This document shows positions 22,241 through 33,090 of a stretch of 64,000 nt of DNA, in pieces. Each line of letters opens with the position of its first letter. Position 1 is the first letter of the stretch. Origin of the DNA: Acestrorhynchus altus (taxonomy: Eukaryota > Chordata > Actinopteri > Characiformes > Acestrorhynchidae); assembly GCA_034509495.1 (NCBI GenBank), contig CM067509.1, forward strand, positions 5,110,851 to 5,174,850, read 5' to 3'. A program made the position numbers and the translations under genes. A model generated the notes under the pieces. That model was not told the DNA's origin. It saw only the letters and a list, made by a program, of their open reading frames with translations, and searched no databases.

Positions 22241-22474
22241 CTACAGTTAACATTGTAAAAAATACAGCATCAATGTGAGAAAGTGAAGGAAGCAGCCTCT
22301 GAGGTAAAGTCGGGTTAAAGAAACAAGGAAATAAAAAGAGAAAGAGAGAAAAAATGTGAAGAAACAGTGACCGGATTAGTGGCAGTGATTGAGTGCTTCT
22401 GAAATAGACTCGCATTTTTCCTCTCAGAACAGAGGACAACCGTCAACCACAGGGCGCGGCAGTGTCACCGGCTC
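22241..22474. other. Unique sequence
   Basis: Purine-rich stretch around 22,318-22,360; nothing else recognised. Confidence 0.35.
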
Positions 22475-22500
22475 TGTGTGTGTGTGTGTGTGTGTGTGTG
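22475..22500. repeat. (TG)n microsatellite
   Basis: Perfect TG run, 13 units. Confidence 0.95.
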
Positions 22501-22990
22501 CGGTGTACACAACATTGATCATGTCATACGTCTGGGTTCGCTGGGCAGAGACAGAAAATAAAGGATGGTTTGGCAGATGAATCTGAAAGTGCGGCCTCGG
22601 TTTGGAACAATATGGCTTTACCACAATTCCATATGTCCACATAATCGCCTCTTTTTTTCGCTCCTTCCCTCCTTCCTCACTCAGTCTTTCTCCTTTTTTT
22701 CCCTCTCCTAATTCCTCATTCTTCCTTTGATTTATGCTTCTGCCCTCTGAGTCCCGTTCCTTTTCTGAGGGGATATTTAAGTCATGCTCAATTGTGGCTT
22801 AAAGCCACTGAATATCAGTGGTAAATGTACTGTCAGCTGACCCACTCTGTTGTCATCTGATTTTCTTTGTCTAGAACTAATGCTTGGATTGAAATATCCA
22901 GTCTTCTCTAAATTTGCAGACACACAGATTTAATTGAGCATTACTGAGAGGGTTGTAGGTCTGGCTCATTCTGCCGTCCACTTAGGCCAG
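22501..22990. other. Unique sequence, no gene recognised
   Basis: CT-rich block at about 22,648-22,740; otherwise nothing recognised. Confidence 0.35.
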
Positions 22991-23146
22991 GAGTCATCAA
23001 TTCCGTTCCTGAAGGGCGAGAGTCCAGAACAGTTGGAGAACAACCAAGGCTGGTAATTAACTGATGAGTGGGACCAGAGTTGTTTGGGCAGGGAAGTCAT
23101 AAAACTGTGCTGGACTCTGGATCCCTTCAGGATCCGCCCTTTGAAG
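22991..23146. repeat. Small inverted-repeat (foldback) element
   Basis: The left arm at about 23,001-23,034 (TTCCTGAAGGGCGAGAGTCC and AGAACAG) pairs with the right arm at about 23,104-23,139 (CTGTGCTGGACTCTGGATCC, CTTCAGGATCC). The loop is about 70 bp. The words recall the 'CTGGTCCTGGAGGGC' repeat that is common in teleosts. No coding capacity. Confidence 0.55.
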
Positions 23147-23479
23147 GAGGAGGGGAGTGGGGTGGGGGTGGTTGAGTGATGTAGCGCTGTTGCTAACAGG
23201 ATCCATTTGTTACATAGAAATATTATTCCTATTAGTGCTTATACCCATATGACAGTGAGCATGTTAGCATAACTTAATCAATAAGAAAATCTGTTATATG
23301 CTAATACCATGCATCTTCTTATCCACTTTCTCCTGTTGAAGAGTGTGGTGCATCTGGAGCCTACCTGGAATCATTGGGCATAAGGTAGGAATACCTCCTG
23401 GAGAGGGTGCCAGACCATCGCAGAGTACCATACACAGCTACTCACACCTACGGGCAATTTAGCATGGCCAAACTACCTA

Positions 23480-23712
23480 CCTCATTCCTGTCCATCATTC
23501 CAGAAAGAACACAATTCCATTGCTCCACAGCTCAATGCTGGAGCTCAAAGCTCATGTCTGGCATTATTCACGGTACCAATAGGACAAGGACTAAACAAGC
23601 CGTGTGTGCATTTGCACATCTGTGGCTTGAGCAATGTATGCAACTTAAAGTAGCTTAATGTGTTTCTTAGAGGGGTGACCACAAATATTTGGACATATAT
23701 TGTGAGTGTATA
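23480..23712. repeat. MITE-like repeat related to fish Tc1/mariner
   Basis: The left part ATTCCAGAAAGAACACAATT, TCCATTGCTCCACAGCTCAA and TGCTGG matches 27,540-27,595, 28,990-29,035 and 39,235-39,270. The right part ends CACAAATATTTGGACATATA and matches 22,060-22,240. It is a non-autonomous element of about 230 bp or more; the ends are approximate. Confidence 0.65.
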
Positions 23713-24839
23713 ACACATATATTTAACATTGGGATTCATGGTGCGTCGAAACCCTTCCAGGGATCATTGGGACAAAGGGGACAAAGGGGACAAGGCAGGA
23801 ATACCCAATGAACAAGTCACACAAAGAGGTAGGTAAACCTTTTCAGTTGACCTACTAAGTGTTTTAGGAGTTAGTAAGAACCCAGAGAACCCAGTGAACA
23901 CCCACCTGAACACATGGAGACACACCAAGCACTTCACACACAGAGACCAGCGCAACGAATCCACAACCTCAGACCCCTGGAGCGTTGCAGCAAACACTCA
24001 ATCCTGTGGTACAATCAAATTTACACAATACAAGCTTGGTCAAGATGTAATTTATCATCCTGTAAACATATATAAGAGTATATTCACACCAACCCAACAT
24101 TCCTTCATTGCCTAAACAGAGCTTCTGGTTACTGGACTGGGAGTGACCAAGAGAGTGGAAAACCATGCAGTCCAGTAGTGTAATTGGATAAGACAGTGCA
24201 GCTCAGCACACTAAATTACAATACTATAAATTCACATAGCGCTGCAACTGGAGCCTAACTATAAATACGGTGTCATAAATACGCAGGACAGGACATTATG
24301 CAGTATAACACAGGCCGTAAACACATCTGAGCAGTGCAGAGGTACCACGTAGGTGTGCAGACCTGAACAGATTAACGATCCAAATTACATACGCATAGTA
24401 AACCGCAACAATGGCATAATGTGTGCGACAGGCAGACCATTACACACAGCAGCGTAGTAATGGGACTCTTCTAGCAGCGTAATGAACAGACCGTGAGTGA
24501 TGAATGTGGAGAGATGAGGTTGTCAAGTCGTAAAGTGGCCAAAATTAGAGGAAAATCGAACGGGTTGTGGATTACCTGGCCTTTGTTATTGAGTCTGTAA
24601 AGGGGAACCCCACTGACATCTCAAAGTTTCACCATCAGTAAATGGTTAAGATTTAAACAAAGAAACAAAGTGGTTGTGGGTTTGGTTCAACACTGTTCTA
24701 GACAATCTTACCGAGTCAGAATTGCTGAAATTTAGCCTCTGAAAGCTCCCACAAAGAAAGTGATCACCCCATGGTTATGAATATGCTGCCTGATGCCTGT
24801 CACACTCTCTTACCATAGCTGAGATAACCCTGCAGCTCA
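23713..24839. other. Unique sequence, no gene recognised
   Basis: A short GGGACAAAG triplication lies at 23,768-23,793. The rest is high-complexity with no motif or repeat family. Confidence 0.35.
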
Positions 24840-25150
24840 AAAACAGCTTGGTTTAAACTGGTCTGATGTTCTTGGTGGCTGAATGCTGGTCACCCAGATG
24901 AAAACATACTTTGAACTGGTGGGCTAGAGCTGGGTAATAATGTATGTTGCATTTCGTTTTGGTCGCTCATGCTGGTGAGCCATTTTGGTCATGCTGGTTA
25001 GCTGATTGGCCAGCATGGTTTTACTGGTCTTGTTGGTCAGCCAGCTTGGTCAAGCTGGTCATACTGATTTCCCAGCTTGAGCAGGTTGGTCATGCTTGTA
25101 GACCAGCTAAACCATCAAGCTGAAACAAAAACATACCTTTTACTGGTCAA
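24840..25150. repeat. Degenerate 'CTGGTCATGCTGGT' minisatellite
   Basis: GCTGGTCA, CATGCTGGT, AGCTGGTCATACTG and their complement CAGCTTGACC/GACCAGC-type words are repeated about 15 times over 300 bp. Degenerate arrays of this unit are widespread in teleosts. Both orientations occur inside the block, so the region can fold extensively. Confidence 0.7.
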
Positions 25151-25878
25151 AAAAGAAGCCGGCAAGAGCTTGAGCAGCTGTAGCCATCAAGGATGTTTTG
25201 GGTAATAGAGTCGCAATAGTCGCTTTGGGTCCTAAAGAAAATATAATGACCCCTGGCCTTTGCTCCCCATGCACATCAGTGAACCTTGAATGCCCATGAC
25301 CCTGTCATGGTGGTCTTTCCTTGGAGCACTTTTAGTACTGACCACTGCATACTGTGAACAGCCAACAAACATGCTTCCTTAAATGGAAATATTACATTTT
25401 TCTGTTATGTATTGGGTATTCACCTGCAAATCCTTTGTTTCTTCTGAAATCCGGGGTGGAGAGTTTCTCCTGCCTAACTGCTTCTAGATCCTGGGACATT
25501 TCTGGGAGGACACAACACTGTAAATGGCTGTTTACATCCCAACCGCTGAATTATGCAGAAATCAATACAATTCTGTTTTAATATCAATGTTTTTACTGTT
25601 TGTTCTGTTTCTTGTTTCATGCGTCAAACCAGATGTGTGTCTTTCTTTATATATGTACACTTACCTTCTCTTAATGCTGGCTGGCCAATGTCGAGAACAA
25701 AGAGGGGCACAATGGAGAGGCGGCGAGCAGGGAATGATTGCGCTGGAGAGAGAAAAAAAAAATTCATTTATTTTCCCGAATTGTCTCTGAGACGTCTGGG
25801 CAACAATACAGGATGTCATTCTTTGGTCAACAGGATTATACTGGTTCTACAGAGAGGTGTGCATGCAGGTGTGCACGC

Positions 25879-25880
<2 letters not shown>
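25151..25880. other. Unique sequence, no gene recognised
   Basis: Overlapping open frames occur (25,524-25,790 and others) with no domain. The 149-codon frame 25,553-26,002 runs into the (GT)n array and is an artefact. Confidence 0.35.
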
Positions 25881-25929
<49 letters not shown>

Positions 25930-25944
25930 TGTGTGTGTGTGTGT
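25881..25944. repeat. (GT)n microsatellite
   Basis: About 32 GT units with one TC interruption near 25,929. Confidence 0.95.
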
Positions 25945-26136
25945 TAATGAAGAAGGTTCATTGCCTTGTACTTCCTGTCGCTGCTTCTTTTTCATGAAAT
26001 AGGCCACCCCGGAGGCTACTAATAGGAAAAGTGTGTAAGTGTGTGCCTGCACACATGCTCCAAAATGATAAAGGCACAAAGCGAGGGGGCTGCGGAGCAC
26101 AGAAAATAAAGCTGCTATTATGCTAATTCTCTAGAT

Positions 26137-26139
<3 letters not shown>

Positions 26140-26217
<78 letters not shown>
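26140..26217. repeat. (GT)n microsatellite
   Basis: A perfect run of about 39 units, one of the longest in the window, only 195 bp from the previous array. Confidence 0.95.
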
Positions 26218-26221
<4 letters not shown>

Positions 26222-26786
26222 ATTGTGGCTACAGTTAGACGACATGATTACAGCACACAAATGCAGCGAGCGGAGCCGGATAACGTATCAGATCAGCTAC
26301 ACGGCCGCCGTTGCTCACTGGATTATTCAGTTTACTGAACACTGAGACTCACTCAGCTGACGTGCCTACAAGGCATCCATGCAATCAGTGGGATAATATG
26401 TAGGCTACTCACACACACACTGCAGTTGGGCATCCATTAAGGATTACCTTCTTTGTCCCCTGAAGTGATACGACATAGAAACCAATGAGTTTTAGGCTGG
26501 CTTGGCATGGCTTTGCATGAAGATGCATGAAACGAGCAGTCCTGTGGCAGCAATAACAGGGAATAATAGAACTGGAATATCTCCAAGAACCGGCTGCACT
26601 AGAAGGTGGTCCAGGAGTCCGTGGAAAGGTCCATCTCTTCTCAGTAGAGCAGCTGTGTAGTCAGAGCAGAGACATACTGAAACCAGCCAGGCTCCACTCC
26701 TGCAACGACATGACCGCAGAGAAATAACAGTATAGGTTGATTGTTTTAGTCCAGAAATGATGTTTTTGGTTTTGTTTTTTGAGTGC

Positions 26787-26788
<2 letters not shown>
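26218..26788. other. Unique sequence, no gene recognised
   Basis: No repeat or exon recognised between the two arrays. Confidence 0.35.

Positions 26789-26818
<30 letters not shown>
26789..26818. repeat. (CA)n microsatellite
   Basis: Perfect CA run of 15 units. Confidence 0.95.
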
Positions 26819-26821
<3 letters not shown>

Positions 26822-26959
26822 CCTCATGTACTTGAAGAAGAATTGACAAACCAGTGCTGGGAGGTGATGTTGGAGAAAATCTTGTTGTTTTTGGTTATAA
26901 AACTAAATGAATGAGCAGAAATTAGCATAGAAATGGTAAGAATTCTGCATTTTACTTAA

Positions 26960-27120
26960 AGGTTAGGTTATGGTTAAGTTTAAAGTTCATTATGGTGTAG
27001 TTTAAGATTTGGTTTAGATGTAGATTGTGATGTACGTTAAGGTTAGGTGTCAATTGAGGAATAAATTTAGGTTAGGTTTCAGTAAAGATTAAGGTGTATG
27101 TTAAGATTAGATGAAGATAA
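26960..27120. repeat. Degenerate 'GGTTAGG/TTAAG' array
   Basis: AAGGTTAGGTTATGGTTAAG, TTAAGGTTAGGTGTC, TTTAGGTTAGGTTTC and TTAAGATTAG recur for about 160 bp. It is the complementary orientation of the 4,022 and 39,305 arrays and resembles a decayed telomere-type minisatellite. Confidence 0.55.
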
Positions 27121-27394
27121 AAGATTATATTTTAACGTTTTGCTTGGTTACACTTGAGGTCATGTTTCCTTTGGCACCTAAAGCACTCTAGATTAATGAC
27201 TTCCTTTTTACGGACGTGGTTCTTTGTTGGCCCAGAACTAAGTAGAACCAAAAGAAATCACTCACAGAACCCTTTGCAGCATGTTTATACGCAAATAAGT
27301 CATTTAATTCACCCAGACAGTGCAAATGGGCGAGATTCTGTGCCAAAGCATCCATTGTTTCATGACTGGGGAAGGGTTTAGGAAGGATATGTGC

Positions 27395-27625
27395 ACTTTG
27401 GAAAATCATAGAGATGTTTATTCAGAAGGGACTAAAATGATCAGATCCGTTTCAGTTCAGTGAGAAACTGGAACAATTTACACATCAGTAGCTCTGGACC
27501 ACAAACACCACTCCAGCTCATCCCAAAGGTATTGGATAGAGGTCTGTCAAGCCAGAGAACACAATTTCTCTGGTCCACAGCTCAATGCTGGGGGGGGTTT
27601 AAACTCTTCTAGCTGGTGCTTGGCA
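27395..27625. repeat. MITE-like repeat, copy next to Tc1-like relic
   Basis: AAAATCATAGAGATGTTTAT, CACATCAGTAGCTCTGGACC and CCAGAGAACACAATTTCTC followed by TCCACAGCTCAATGCTGGGG run in the same order as at 28,845-29,035. The phrasing matches the antisense strand of a fish Tc1-like transposase region, so this is a non-autonomous derivative. Confidence 0.65.
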
Positions 27626-27869
27626 GTGGTTTTGGTGATGTTAGCCTCGGGTGTGGTTGCTCCAGAATATCTCATTCTATTGGTTATGCTTTTCTATGAG
27701 GATTTGTGGAAATTAATGTCTAAAGAGCATTAAATGTAAGGTTGCACTTAAGGTTGCACTGGATTTCCTAATTAGAAGAGGTATCTGGAATCTCCTAAAT
27801 GTAATATACGTTCATGCTTTGTGATGATGTCATGGTGGATAGTTGGAAATGTGAAATAATGTCATGTCA

Positions 27870-28560
27870 TGGACACTAGATTCAGCTATGCTGGCCACAC
27901 CTATTGCAACAGCTGCATCTAATCAAGCATACAGCCATGCGGTCTCCATAGACAAGTACTGGCAGAATGATTCATACTGAAGAGGTCAGTGACTTTAAAT
28001 GTGGCACTTTCGTAGAATGCTTCCCTTCTAGAGCTGCCCTGGGCGCCCGTAACTGCTATTAGTGTGAAGTGGAAATGTCCCAGTGCAGCAGCAGCTCCGT
28101 CACAAAGAGATGGGCCCACACAAGGTCATGGGCTGGTACCGCAGGGTGTTGAAGGTTTTGAGAATGTGCTGTCCTTGGTTGCAGCCCAAGAGTCAGGAGT
28201 TTCATGGTTTTTTCAGTTGAGCAATTCAAACAAGTCGAAGATTGCCATGCAAAAAGTGTCGGCTGGAGTGGTGTAAATCATACTGCTAATGGTGAATCCT
28301 CTTGGATCTCGTTCTACAGAGTCATGAATCAGGCTTCACCCCCTGAAACTCTGATGGACAAATTTGGGTTCCATGGACGCCAAGAAAGCACAGCATGCAG
28401 CAATGGAGAGGGAATAATGGGCCCTTTAGTTGTAGTAAAAGTAAAAAATAATGCTGCAGAATACAATGACCTTCTGGAGAACTGTGTGTTCCCAGCTTTG
28501 TGGCAGAAAGTGAGTAACATGAAGAAAAGGGTTTGAAGTAAAAGAACTGGGACCACCTCA
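27870..28560 (+). pseudogene. Tc1-like DDE transposase relic
   Basis: Translation from about 27,978 gives EEVSDFKCGTFVECF, parallel to the N-terminal paired-type DNA-binding region of fish Tc1-like transposases ('ELSEFQRGTVIGC'). Further on, CHAKSVGWSGVNH and, after a frame change, S-H-E-S-G-F (28,320-28,337) occupy the place of the conserved S-D-E-S-R-F, then DGQIW, followed by a segment ending in FVAE after the second catalytic region. The first catalytic Asp is thus replaced by His (codon 28,323-28,325). Several frameshifts make it inactive. A Tc1-like enzyme would act in the nucleus on its own inverted ends. Confidence 0.75.
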
Positions 28561-28651
28561 GCACCCAGGCAGCAAATGGGGGTTAGGTGCCTTGATCAAG
28601 GTGGAGAAATTGCTGAAAGTGCTTCCTCTGCCCCCTTGTCCTGACAGGCTC

Positions 28652-28742
28652 GGGCAAGGGTCACCAACATTTCTCCTGGAGAACTACCTTCCTGCAGACT
28701 TTAGAGTCAACCCTAATCTACCCCACCTGATCCAACTATGTA
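28652..28742. repeat. 'GGGTCACCAAC' dispersed repeat, left part
   Basis: AAGGGTCACCAACATTTCTC, TGGAGAACTACCTTCCTGCA and CACCTGATCCAACTATG match a common teleost repeat. GTTTGGTGACCCCTGG at 29,040-29,055 is the inverted counterpart of its first bases, so the MITE-like copy at 28,830-29,035 appears to lie between two ends of this older repeat. Confidence 0.55.
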
Positions 28743-28829
28743 CTGCCAGTGGTTGAGATGCAGTGCCAAACCACCCATTGCTCCATTAGGTACAGTAAGG
28801 ATTTGGACAACGGTTACAAATCTTCCAAT

Positions 28830-29065
28830 GTGGGGTGGGCCAGAAAATCATAGAGATGTTTACCCAGAAGAGCCTAAAGATCAGATCTTTCAGTTCAATG
28901 ATAAACAGGAACATTTTACACATCAGTTGCTCTGGACCACAATCTCCACTCCAACTCATCCCAGTGGGAATGGATAGAGCTCCATCAACCCAGAGAACAC
29001 AAGTCCTCTGTTCCACAGCTCAATGCTTGGGGGATGGGGCGTTTGGTGACCCCTGGTCTAGAGGA
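28830..29065. repeat. MITE-like repeat, copy inside an older repeat
   Basis: AAAATCATAGAGATGTTTAC, CACATCAGTTGCTCTGGACC and TTCCACAGCTCAATGCTTGG parallel 27,395-27,625. The last 25 bp (GTTTGGTGACCCCTGG) belong to the flanking repeat described at 28,652-28,742. Confidence 0.65.
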
Positions 29066-29300
29066 TGAAACAAGCAAGCCTGCTTTCCTCACCTGTAGGC
29101 CGTGGCAGTCGTTGATGTCACTTGAACCTTACATATGATGGCCTGGAGTAAATCATTATCACAGTGGTGTCCAAGGAATAAAGGACACCTTAGTTCCTAT
29201 GCAGGTACAACATCGTTCTACAAAATGCAATGGTTTTCTATATGGTTGTGTGCTGTAGATGAAAGTCAGCACAATAAAGAAAAGGTTAGGTGAGTTTGGT
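29066..29300. other. Unique sequence
   Basis: No repeat or exon recognised. Confidence 0.3.
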
Positions 29301-29307
29301 GAAGGAC

Positions 29308-29356
29308 TGGGCGATATGGTAAGTTATTTCCACATCACACAATATTTATCACAATA
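29308..29356 (+). repeat. Dispersed 'GACTGGGCGATATGG' repeat fragment
   Basis: GGACTGGGCGATATGG followed by CACAATATTTATCACAATAT is the hallmark of a short A/T-rich repeat common in fishes. Only about 50 bp survive. Confidence 0.5.
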
Positions 29357-29483
29357 TTTTCACACAGACACAATCACACTATCCGAATACCCTTCGACTC
29401 TTAGTTCTGTCAATTTTACTGTCAATTTTCCAGTTTAACTGGATTAATTAGGCTTGTTTTAATGAAGTTTGAAGTTGATCAGT

Positions 29484-29590
29484 GTACTTTAACTCTTAGA
29501 ACCAATGATCCGTACTTCACGGGCAGTAATCTCAGTTTAAATACCAAAGGAAACTTCCTGCCCACCACACACTGCCCCCTAGTGTATGTG
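29484..29590 (+). repeat. GC-box repeat, partial copy
   Basis: TTAACTCTTAGAACCAATGA, CTCAGTTTAAATACCAAAGG and TTCCTGCCCACCAC recall the left and middle parts of the family at 690-1,090. The GC-box hairpin is absent. Confidence 0.5.
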
Positions 29591-30429
29591 TGTGTGAGGA
29601 TGGGTTCAATGCAGAGGACAAATTCCTGTGTGCAAAACACAGCGGGTCTAACTTGAAGACGCAGGTTTTTGTGGCACAGTGATGATATACTAACTGACAC
29701 TGCCTTATATGATTTACAGAAGGAGAGGAAGGGGATTAAAGTGTAACGAATCGGTGTGTAAAAAGAATAGATGGTGGTGAATGAAGAGAGCGAGGGAAAG
29801 AGGAAGAGAGCCAATCTCAATTCTGTTTGGTCATTCACTCCCTCTGCTGCCTCCTGCCACTCAGAGCTGGCCTCATTGTGAGCTTCAATATAAGTGACCG
29901 CTGGAGGTTCAGTTGCTCATTAAAGAGGAGGATAGTGGCAAGGGAGTGGGGTAGCCGCAGAACCTCTCATCTTCAAACGTTTCTGCAGGAATTACGGGAG
30001 ATCACAGGGACCGAACTGGCTTGCATCAGCTGCTTCTGAGTGGACGGCACTGTAGATGGTGAACCTGAGAATGAGGATACGTCTGTATCAGCTTGAAACA
30101 TGAAATTAATCTGCCCTTTGACTGAGGACCACTGACACTGACAGGTGTTTTTGGGGGTCTCTCACATGTCAAAAAGGGAAGAGTATTGATCACTACTAAA
30201 ATGTGCTGAATAATACTGCTGATGAGCCTTGTGTAAGAGAACTGAATCACACTGAGCGTCATTACTGAAGCCTTCAGAGAAATGCAGGAGGTTTCTCTTG
30301 TGTCTTTGTAGCAGTTGAATGTTGAACGAAACCTTCATACCTTCAACCTTCATACCATCTTTCAAGTTATGAAAAAATTAGCATATATGTCATAAAATTC
30401 ATCCCCTTGAAACTGTAAATTTCTATCTC
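29591..30429. other. Unique sequence, no gene recognised
   Basis: Short frames on both strands (for example 29,479-29,838 minus, 119 codons) lack domains. No repeat is recognised. Confidence 0.35.
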
Positions 30430-30842
30430 AATAGGTGCTCTCTCTCCACACTCTGCAGGAAGATTCCAGGCTTCATATCTCAGGATCAGAGTAACTTATA
30501 GACATGACAAAGACCTACCTCTCTTTAACCATCATATTGTATTATTGTGTTTTCAGTTCAAATCCAGCTCGGAAAACAGCAACAGTTCACTCGTTTGCAA
30601 CTGAATTAAATCCCAGTTTAAATGGCAAAGGAGATTCCAGTGCATGTTTACTGCTCTGTCCACATGTACATAATCAACCTGCATACAGACTCTGACTGAT
30701 CAGAGAGAGGGGGCGGGGCTAATGACATCACTGACCCAAGTATTGGGAAAACGAGAGAGGAGGTGTTGTTTCCACTCAAATTTAGGAATAAAAAAATTAT
30801 AAAAACATCCCAGTAAAAATGCTTAGGGTTCTAAAGGTTAAA
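30430..30842 (+). repeat. GC-box dispersed repeat, copy 2
   Basis: TTCATATCTCAGGATCAGAG, GAATTAAATCCCAGTTTAAA, CCAGTGCATGTTTACTGCTC and CTCTGACTGATCAGAG followed by GAGAGGGGGCGGGGCT (about 30,691-30,720) match the other copies. The right edge GGGTTCTAAAGGTTAA (30,827-30,842) is the inverted match of the left edge of copy 1 (TTAACTCCTAAAACCC), which suggests short terminal inverted repeats. Non-coding. Confidence 0.75.
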
Positions 30843-30924
30843 ATTATTTGAAGCTCAGTTCTATTTTATGTCACACATTTTATTGAAACATATCGCATCT
30901 CTGGAAAGACGCAGGTGGCAGCAG

Positions 30925-30970
<46 letters not shown>

Positions 30971-30999
30971 ACTTACTCTCTCTCTCTCTCTCTCTCTCT
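30925..30999. repeat. (TC)n microsatellite
   Basis: Two TC blocks (30,925-30,969 and 30,976-30,999) separated by CCACTTAC. Confidence 0.95.
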
Positions 31000-31959
31000 G
31001 CAATTAACAGCTCCATAGTGACAGTGATGGTGTTATACTTTGGTCATCTAGGGCCACTGTTAGCCTTCTCCTCACAAACACACACTCTGTGTGCTTTTAG
31101 TCCTAAGTGTGTTAGCTGCCCTCACTAATTGAACAAGGCGAAAGAAAGAATAAACAACAGGTCAGGCCACGTAGGACGCCAGAGCCACGTCTGAAACATC
31201 TGAAATGAATGATTGCTCACACACACAGAACGCCACGACCCTCTTATCTCCCCAACATCTAATTCGAAATGACTCAGAGTGACACTTTGAATGGGAGCGA
31301 TGCGCTCGCTCGTCGCCGCTGCGAGCGCCTCCCAGGATTATAAGGCCTGGTCGTCGAGACTCTTTGAAAACAGAGCAGAATCAATATCATATCAGCGCTC
31401 AATGGAACACCTGACAGTTCAATTTCACAGCCGCTCCAGCGAATCGATGGTGCGGGAATAGTTTTGGACCCTCGATAGGCCGGCCACTGCAGTTAATCCA
31501 TCGCACCATTAGCGCCGGTCACCACTGTATGCGCACAGCCATTACAGCTTGTAACACCGAGGGCCAGATGTACTGTACGAGTGTGAGGAGGTGCACCATG
31601 AAATATGCTTTGATGCAACCACAGTATGGCCCACACAGCACACCTTGTTTATTAAGACTGTAGTTACCAATGCAAACTGCACGTCAGAGCTGCTTACAAG
31701 TCGCTTCAAGCTGATGTGAGTCTTAAATATCTGAGATCCTGTATTTACAAAAGTAGCCCCTCATTGATCACCTGATTGGTTCGACGTGGCTTCAAACAAC
31801 AAGCCTAGATCAGTCTGAACGAGATGGTGGGTTAGTCTTGTGCTTTCAACCACATCGTTTTTGCAGAAGCTGGAATACCAGTGATCGCTCTCGGACTCAG
31901 TCACGGAGATGGTCCTCTTTACCACGAATTTGACCATTTCTCTAGAGGCCACTCTGGTG
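31000..31959. other. Unique sequence with a conserved-looking GC-rich block
   Basis: The part 31,240-31,560 is unusually high-complexity, CpG-containing and free of recognisable repeats. No splice-bounded exon stands out. It may be a conserved non-coding element. Confidence 0.35.
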
Positions 31960-32075
31960 CTCGTTCAGTCTCTTTTCCTTTCAACACTTCACTTCTGCAA
32001 CTCGCTTCTGGCTGGTCTTCCTATGAATACCATCAGACCCTTCAGCTTATCCAGAACCCGGTAGAATGCCACCCA
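31960..32075 (+). pseudogene. LINE reverse transcriptase C-terminal fragment
   Basis: The frame at 31,993 reads FCNSLLAGLPMNTIRP, and after a one-base shift LQLIQNPVECH. These match the strongly conserved fish LINE segment 'DYCNSLLAGLP...IRPLQLIQNAAAR', which lies after the reverse transcriptase catalytic core. The frameshift and the 115-bp length show a dead 5'-truncated or fragmented insertion. The clade is probably L2- or Rex1-like, but that is uncertain. Confidence 0.8.
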
Positions 32076-33090
32076 TTTTGGTGCACTTACATTAATACTT
32101 GTGTGAAAACAATCCAAACCACCTAGGAAATGCAGGTTCACCCAAGCAAACAAACTACAGGCGTAAAATCATCCAATGCTTGATGTATCTTTGGATTCTA
32201 GCCTATAAAATTTATAAGAATATAAAATATAAAACCTAAAGTGATGTCCTGCATTTACTAACTTACTAACTTACTTGTTGATTGATCACTTATTTATTGG
32301 CAATCAAGCAAATATAGATAACAATGTGTGAAAGAGAAAATGTGAAAAGAAAGGAGGAATAATGTATAAGCACTATGCATAATTTAAGACGAGGATCCAA
32401 AAAATCGGAATATTAAAATTCAGGATGAACCAAAACTAAAAAAAGGACTTTTTTATGCTGCAGGGAGCCCACAGAATGATGTTCATCACCGGTTCAGAGT
32501 ACAAGCTTCAGTAAAGGCTCAAACAAAAGGTTGCGTTTGAATCTTTAAGGAGTACAGTCTCCATCATTTTTGTAAGTGAATTTTTGCGCCCAACACCAAT
32601 TTCAGTTCCAATCTCAAGCTCTTTCTTCCATACAAACGTTAAATGGTAGCCGTGACATTATATAGTTAATAATAAAAGAAGTACATTCAGATCGCAGACG
32701 TCACATAAGGACATTTCAGGTTTTAAACCAAGAACGAAGAATCAACTTTCGTCATTAAGAAGAAAACATAGAGAGTGAAAGAGAATTTGGGAAGCCAACA
32801 TCAGAGAGCAGAGAAGTTACTCTACACCAGAGCACAGAGATAATGTTCCCAAAGAATATGCATCGCCGATTGTATTATTAACGCAAAGACGACAGTAGGG
32901 ATTGGCGGCAAGCTTGGTTTGATATCTCTTGAGATGAGCACTATCAGCTCTGTGAACATGAACTGATGTTCAAAATTTCTTCATGAAGAGGAAATATCCA
33001 AAATCCGTTCCCAGTTCAGTGATTTGTTGGACTGCTGCTCTCTCTCACACACAACTCATAAGGCTTTCTCTGGGAAGACCGATAATTATA
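32076..33090. other. Unique A/T-rich sequence
   Basis: TTACTAACTTACTAACTTAC near 32,255 is a short tandem word. No gene or other repeat is recognised. Confidence 0.35.

Noticed and set aside
25553..26100. Cysteine/valine-rich or threonine/histidine-rich frames
   Set aside because: They are translations of (GT)n arrays, as at 26,142-26,345, 57,751-58,086 and 61,497-61,888.
28204..28536. 110-codon plus-strand frame as a host gene
   Set aside because: It overlaps the Tc1-like transposase relic in a shifted frame; the similarity to the transposase alternates between frames.
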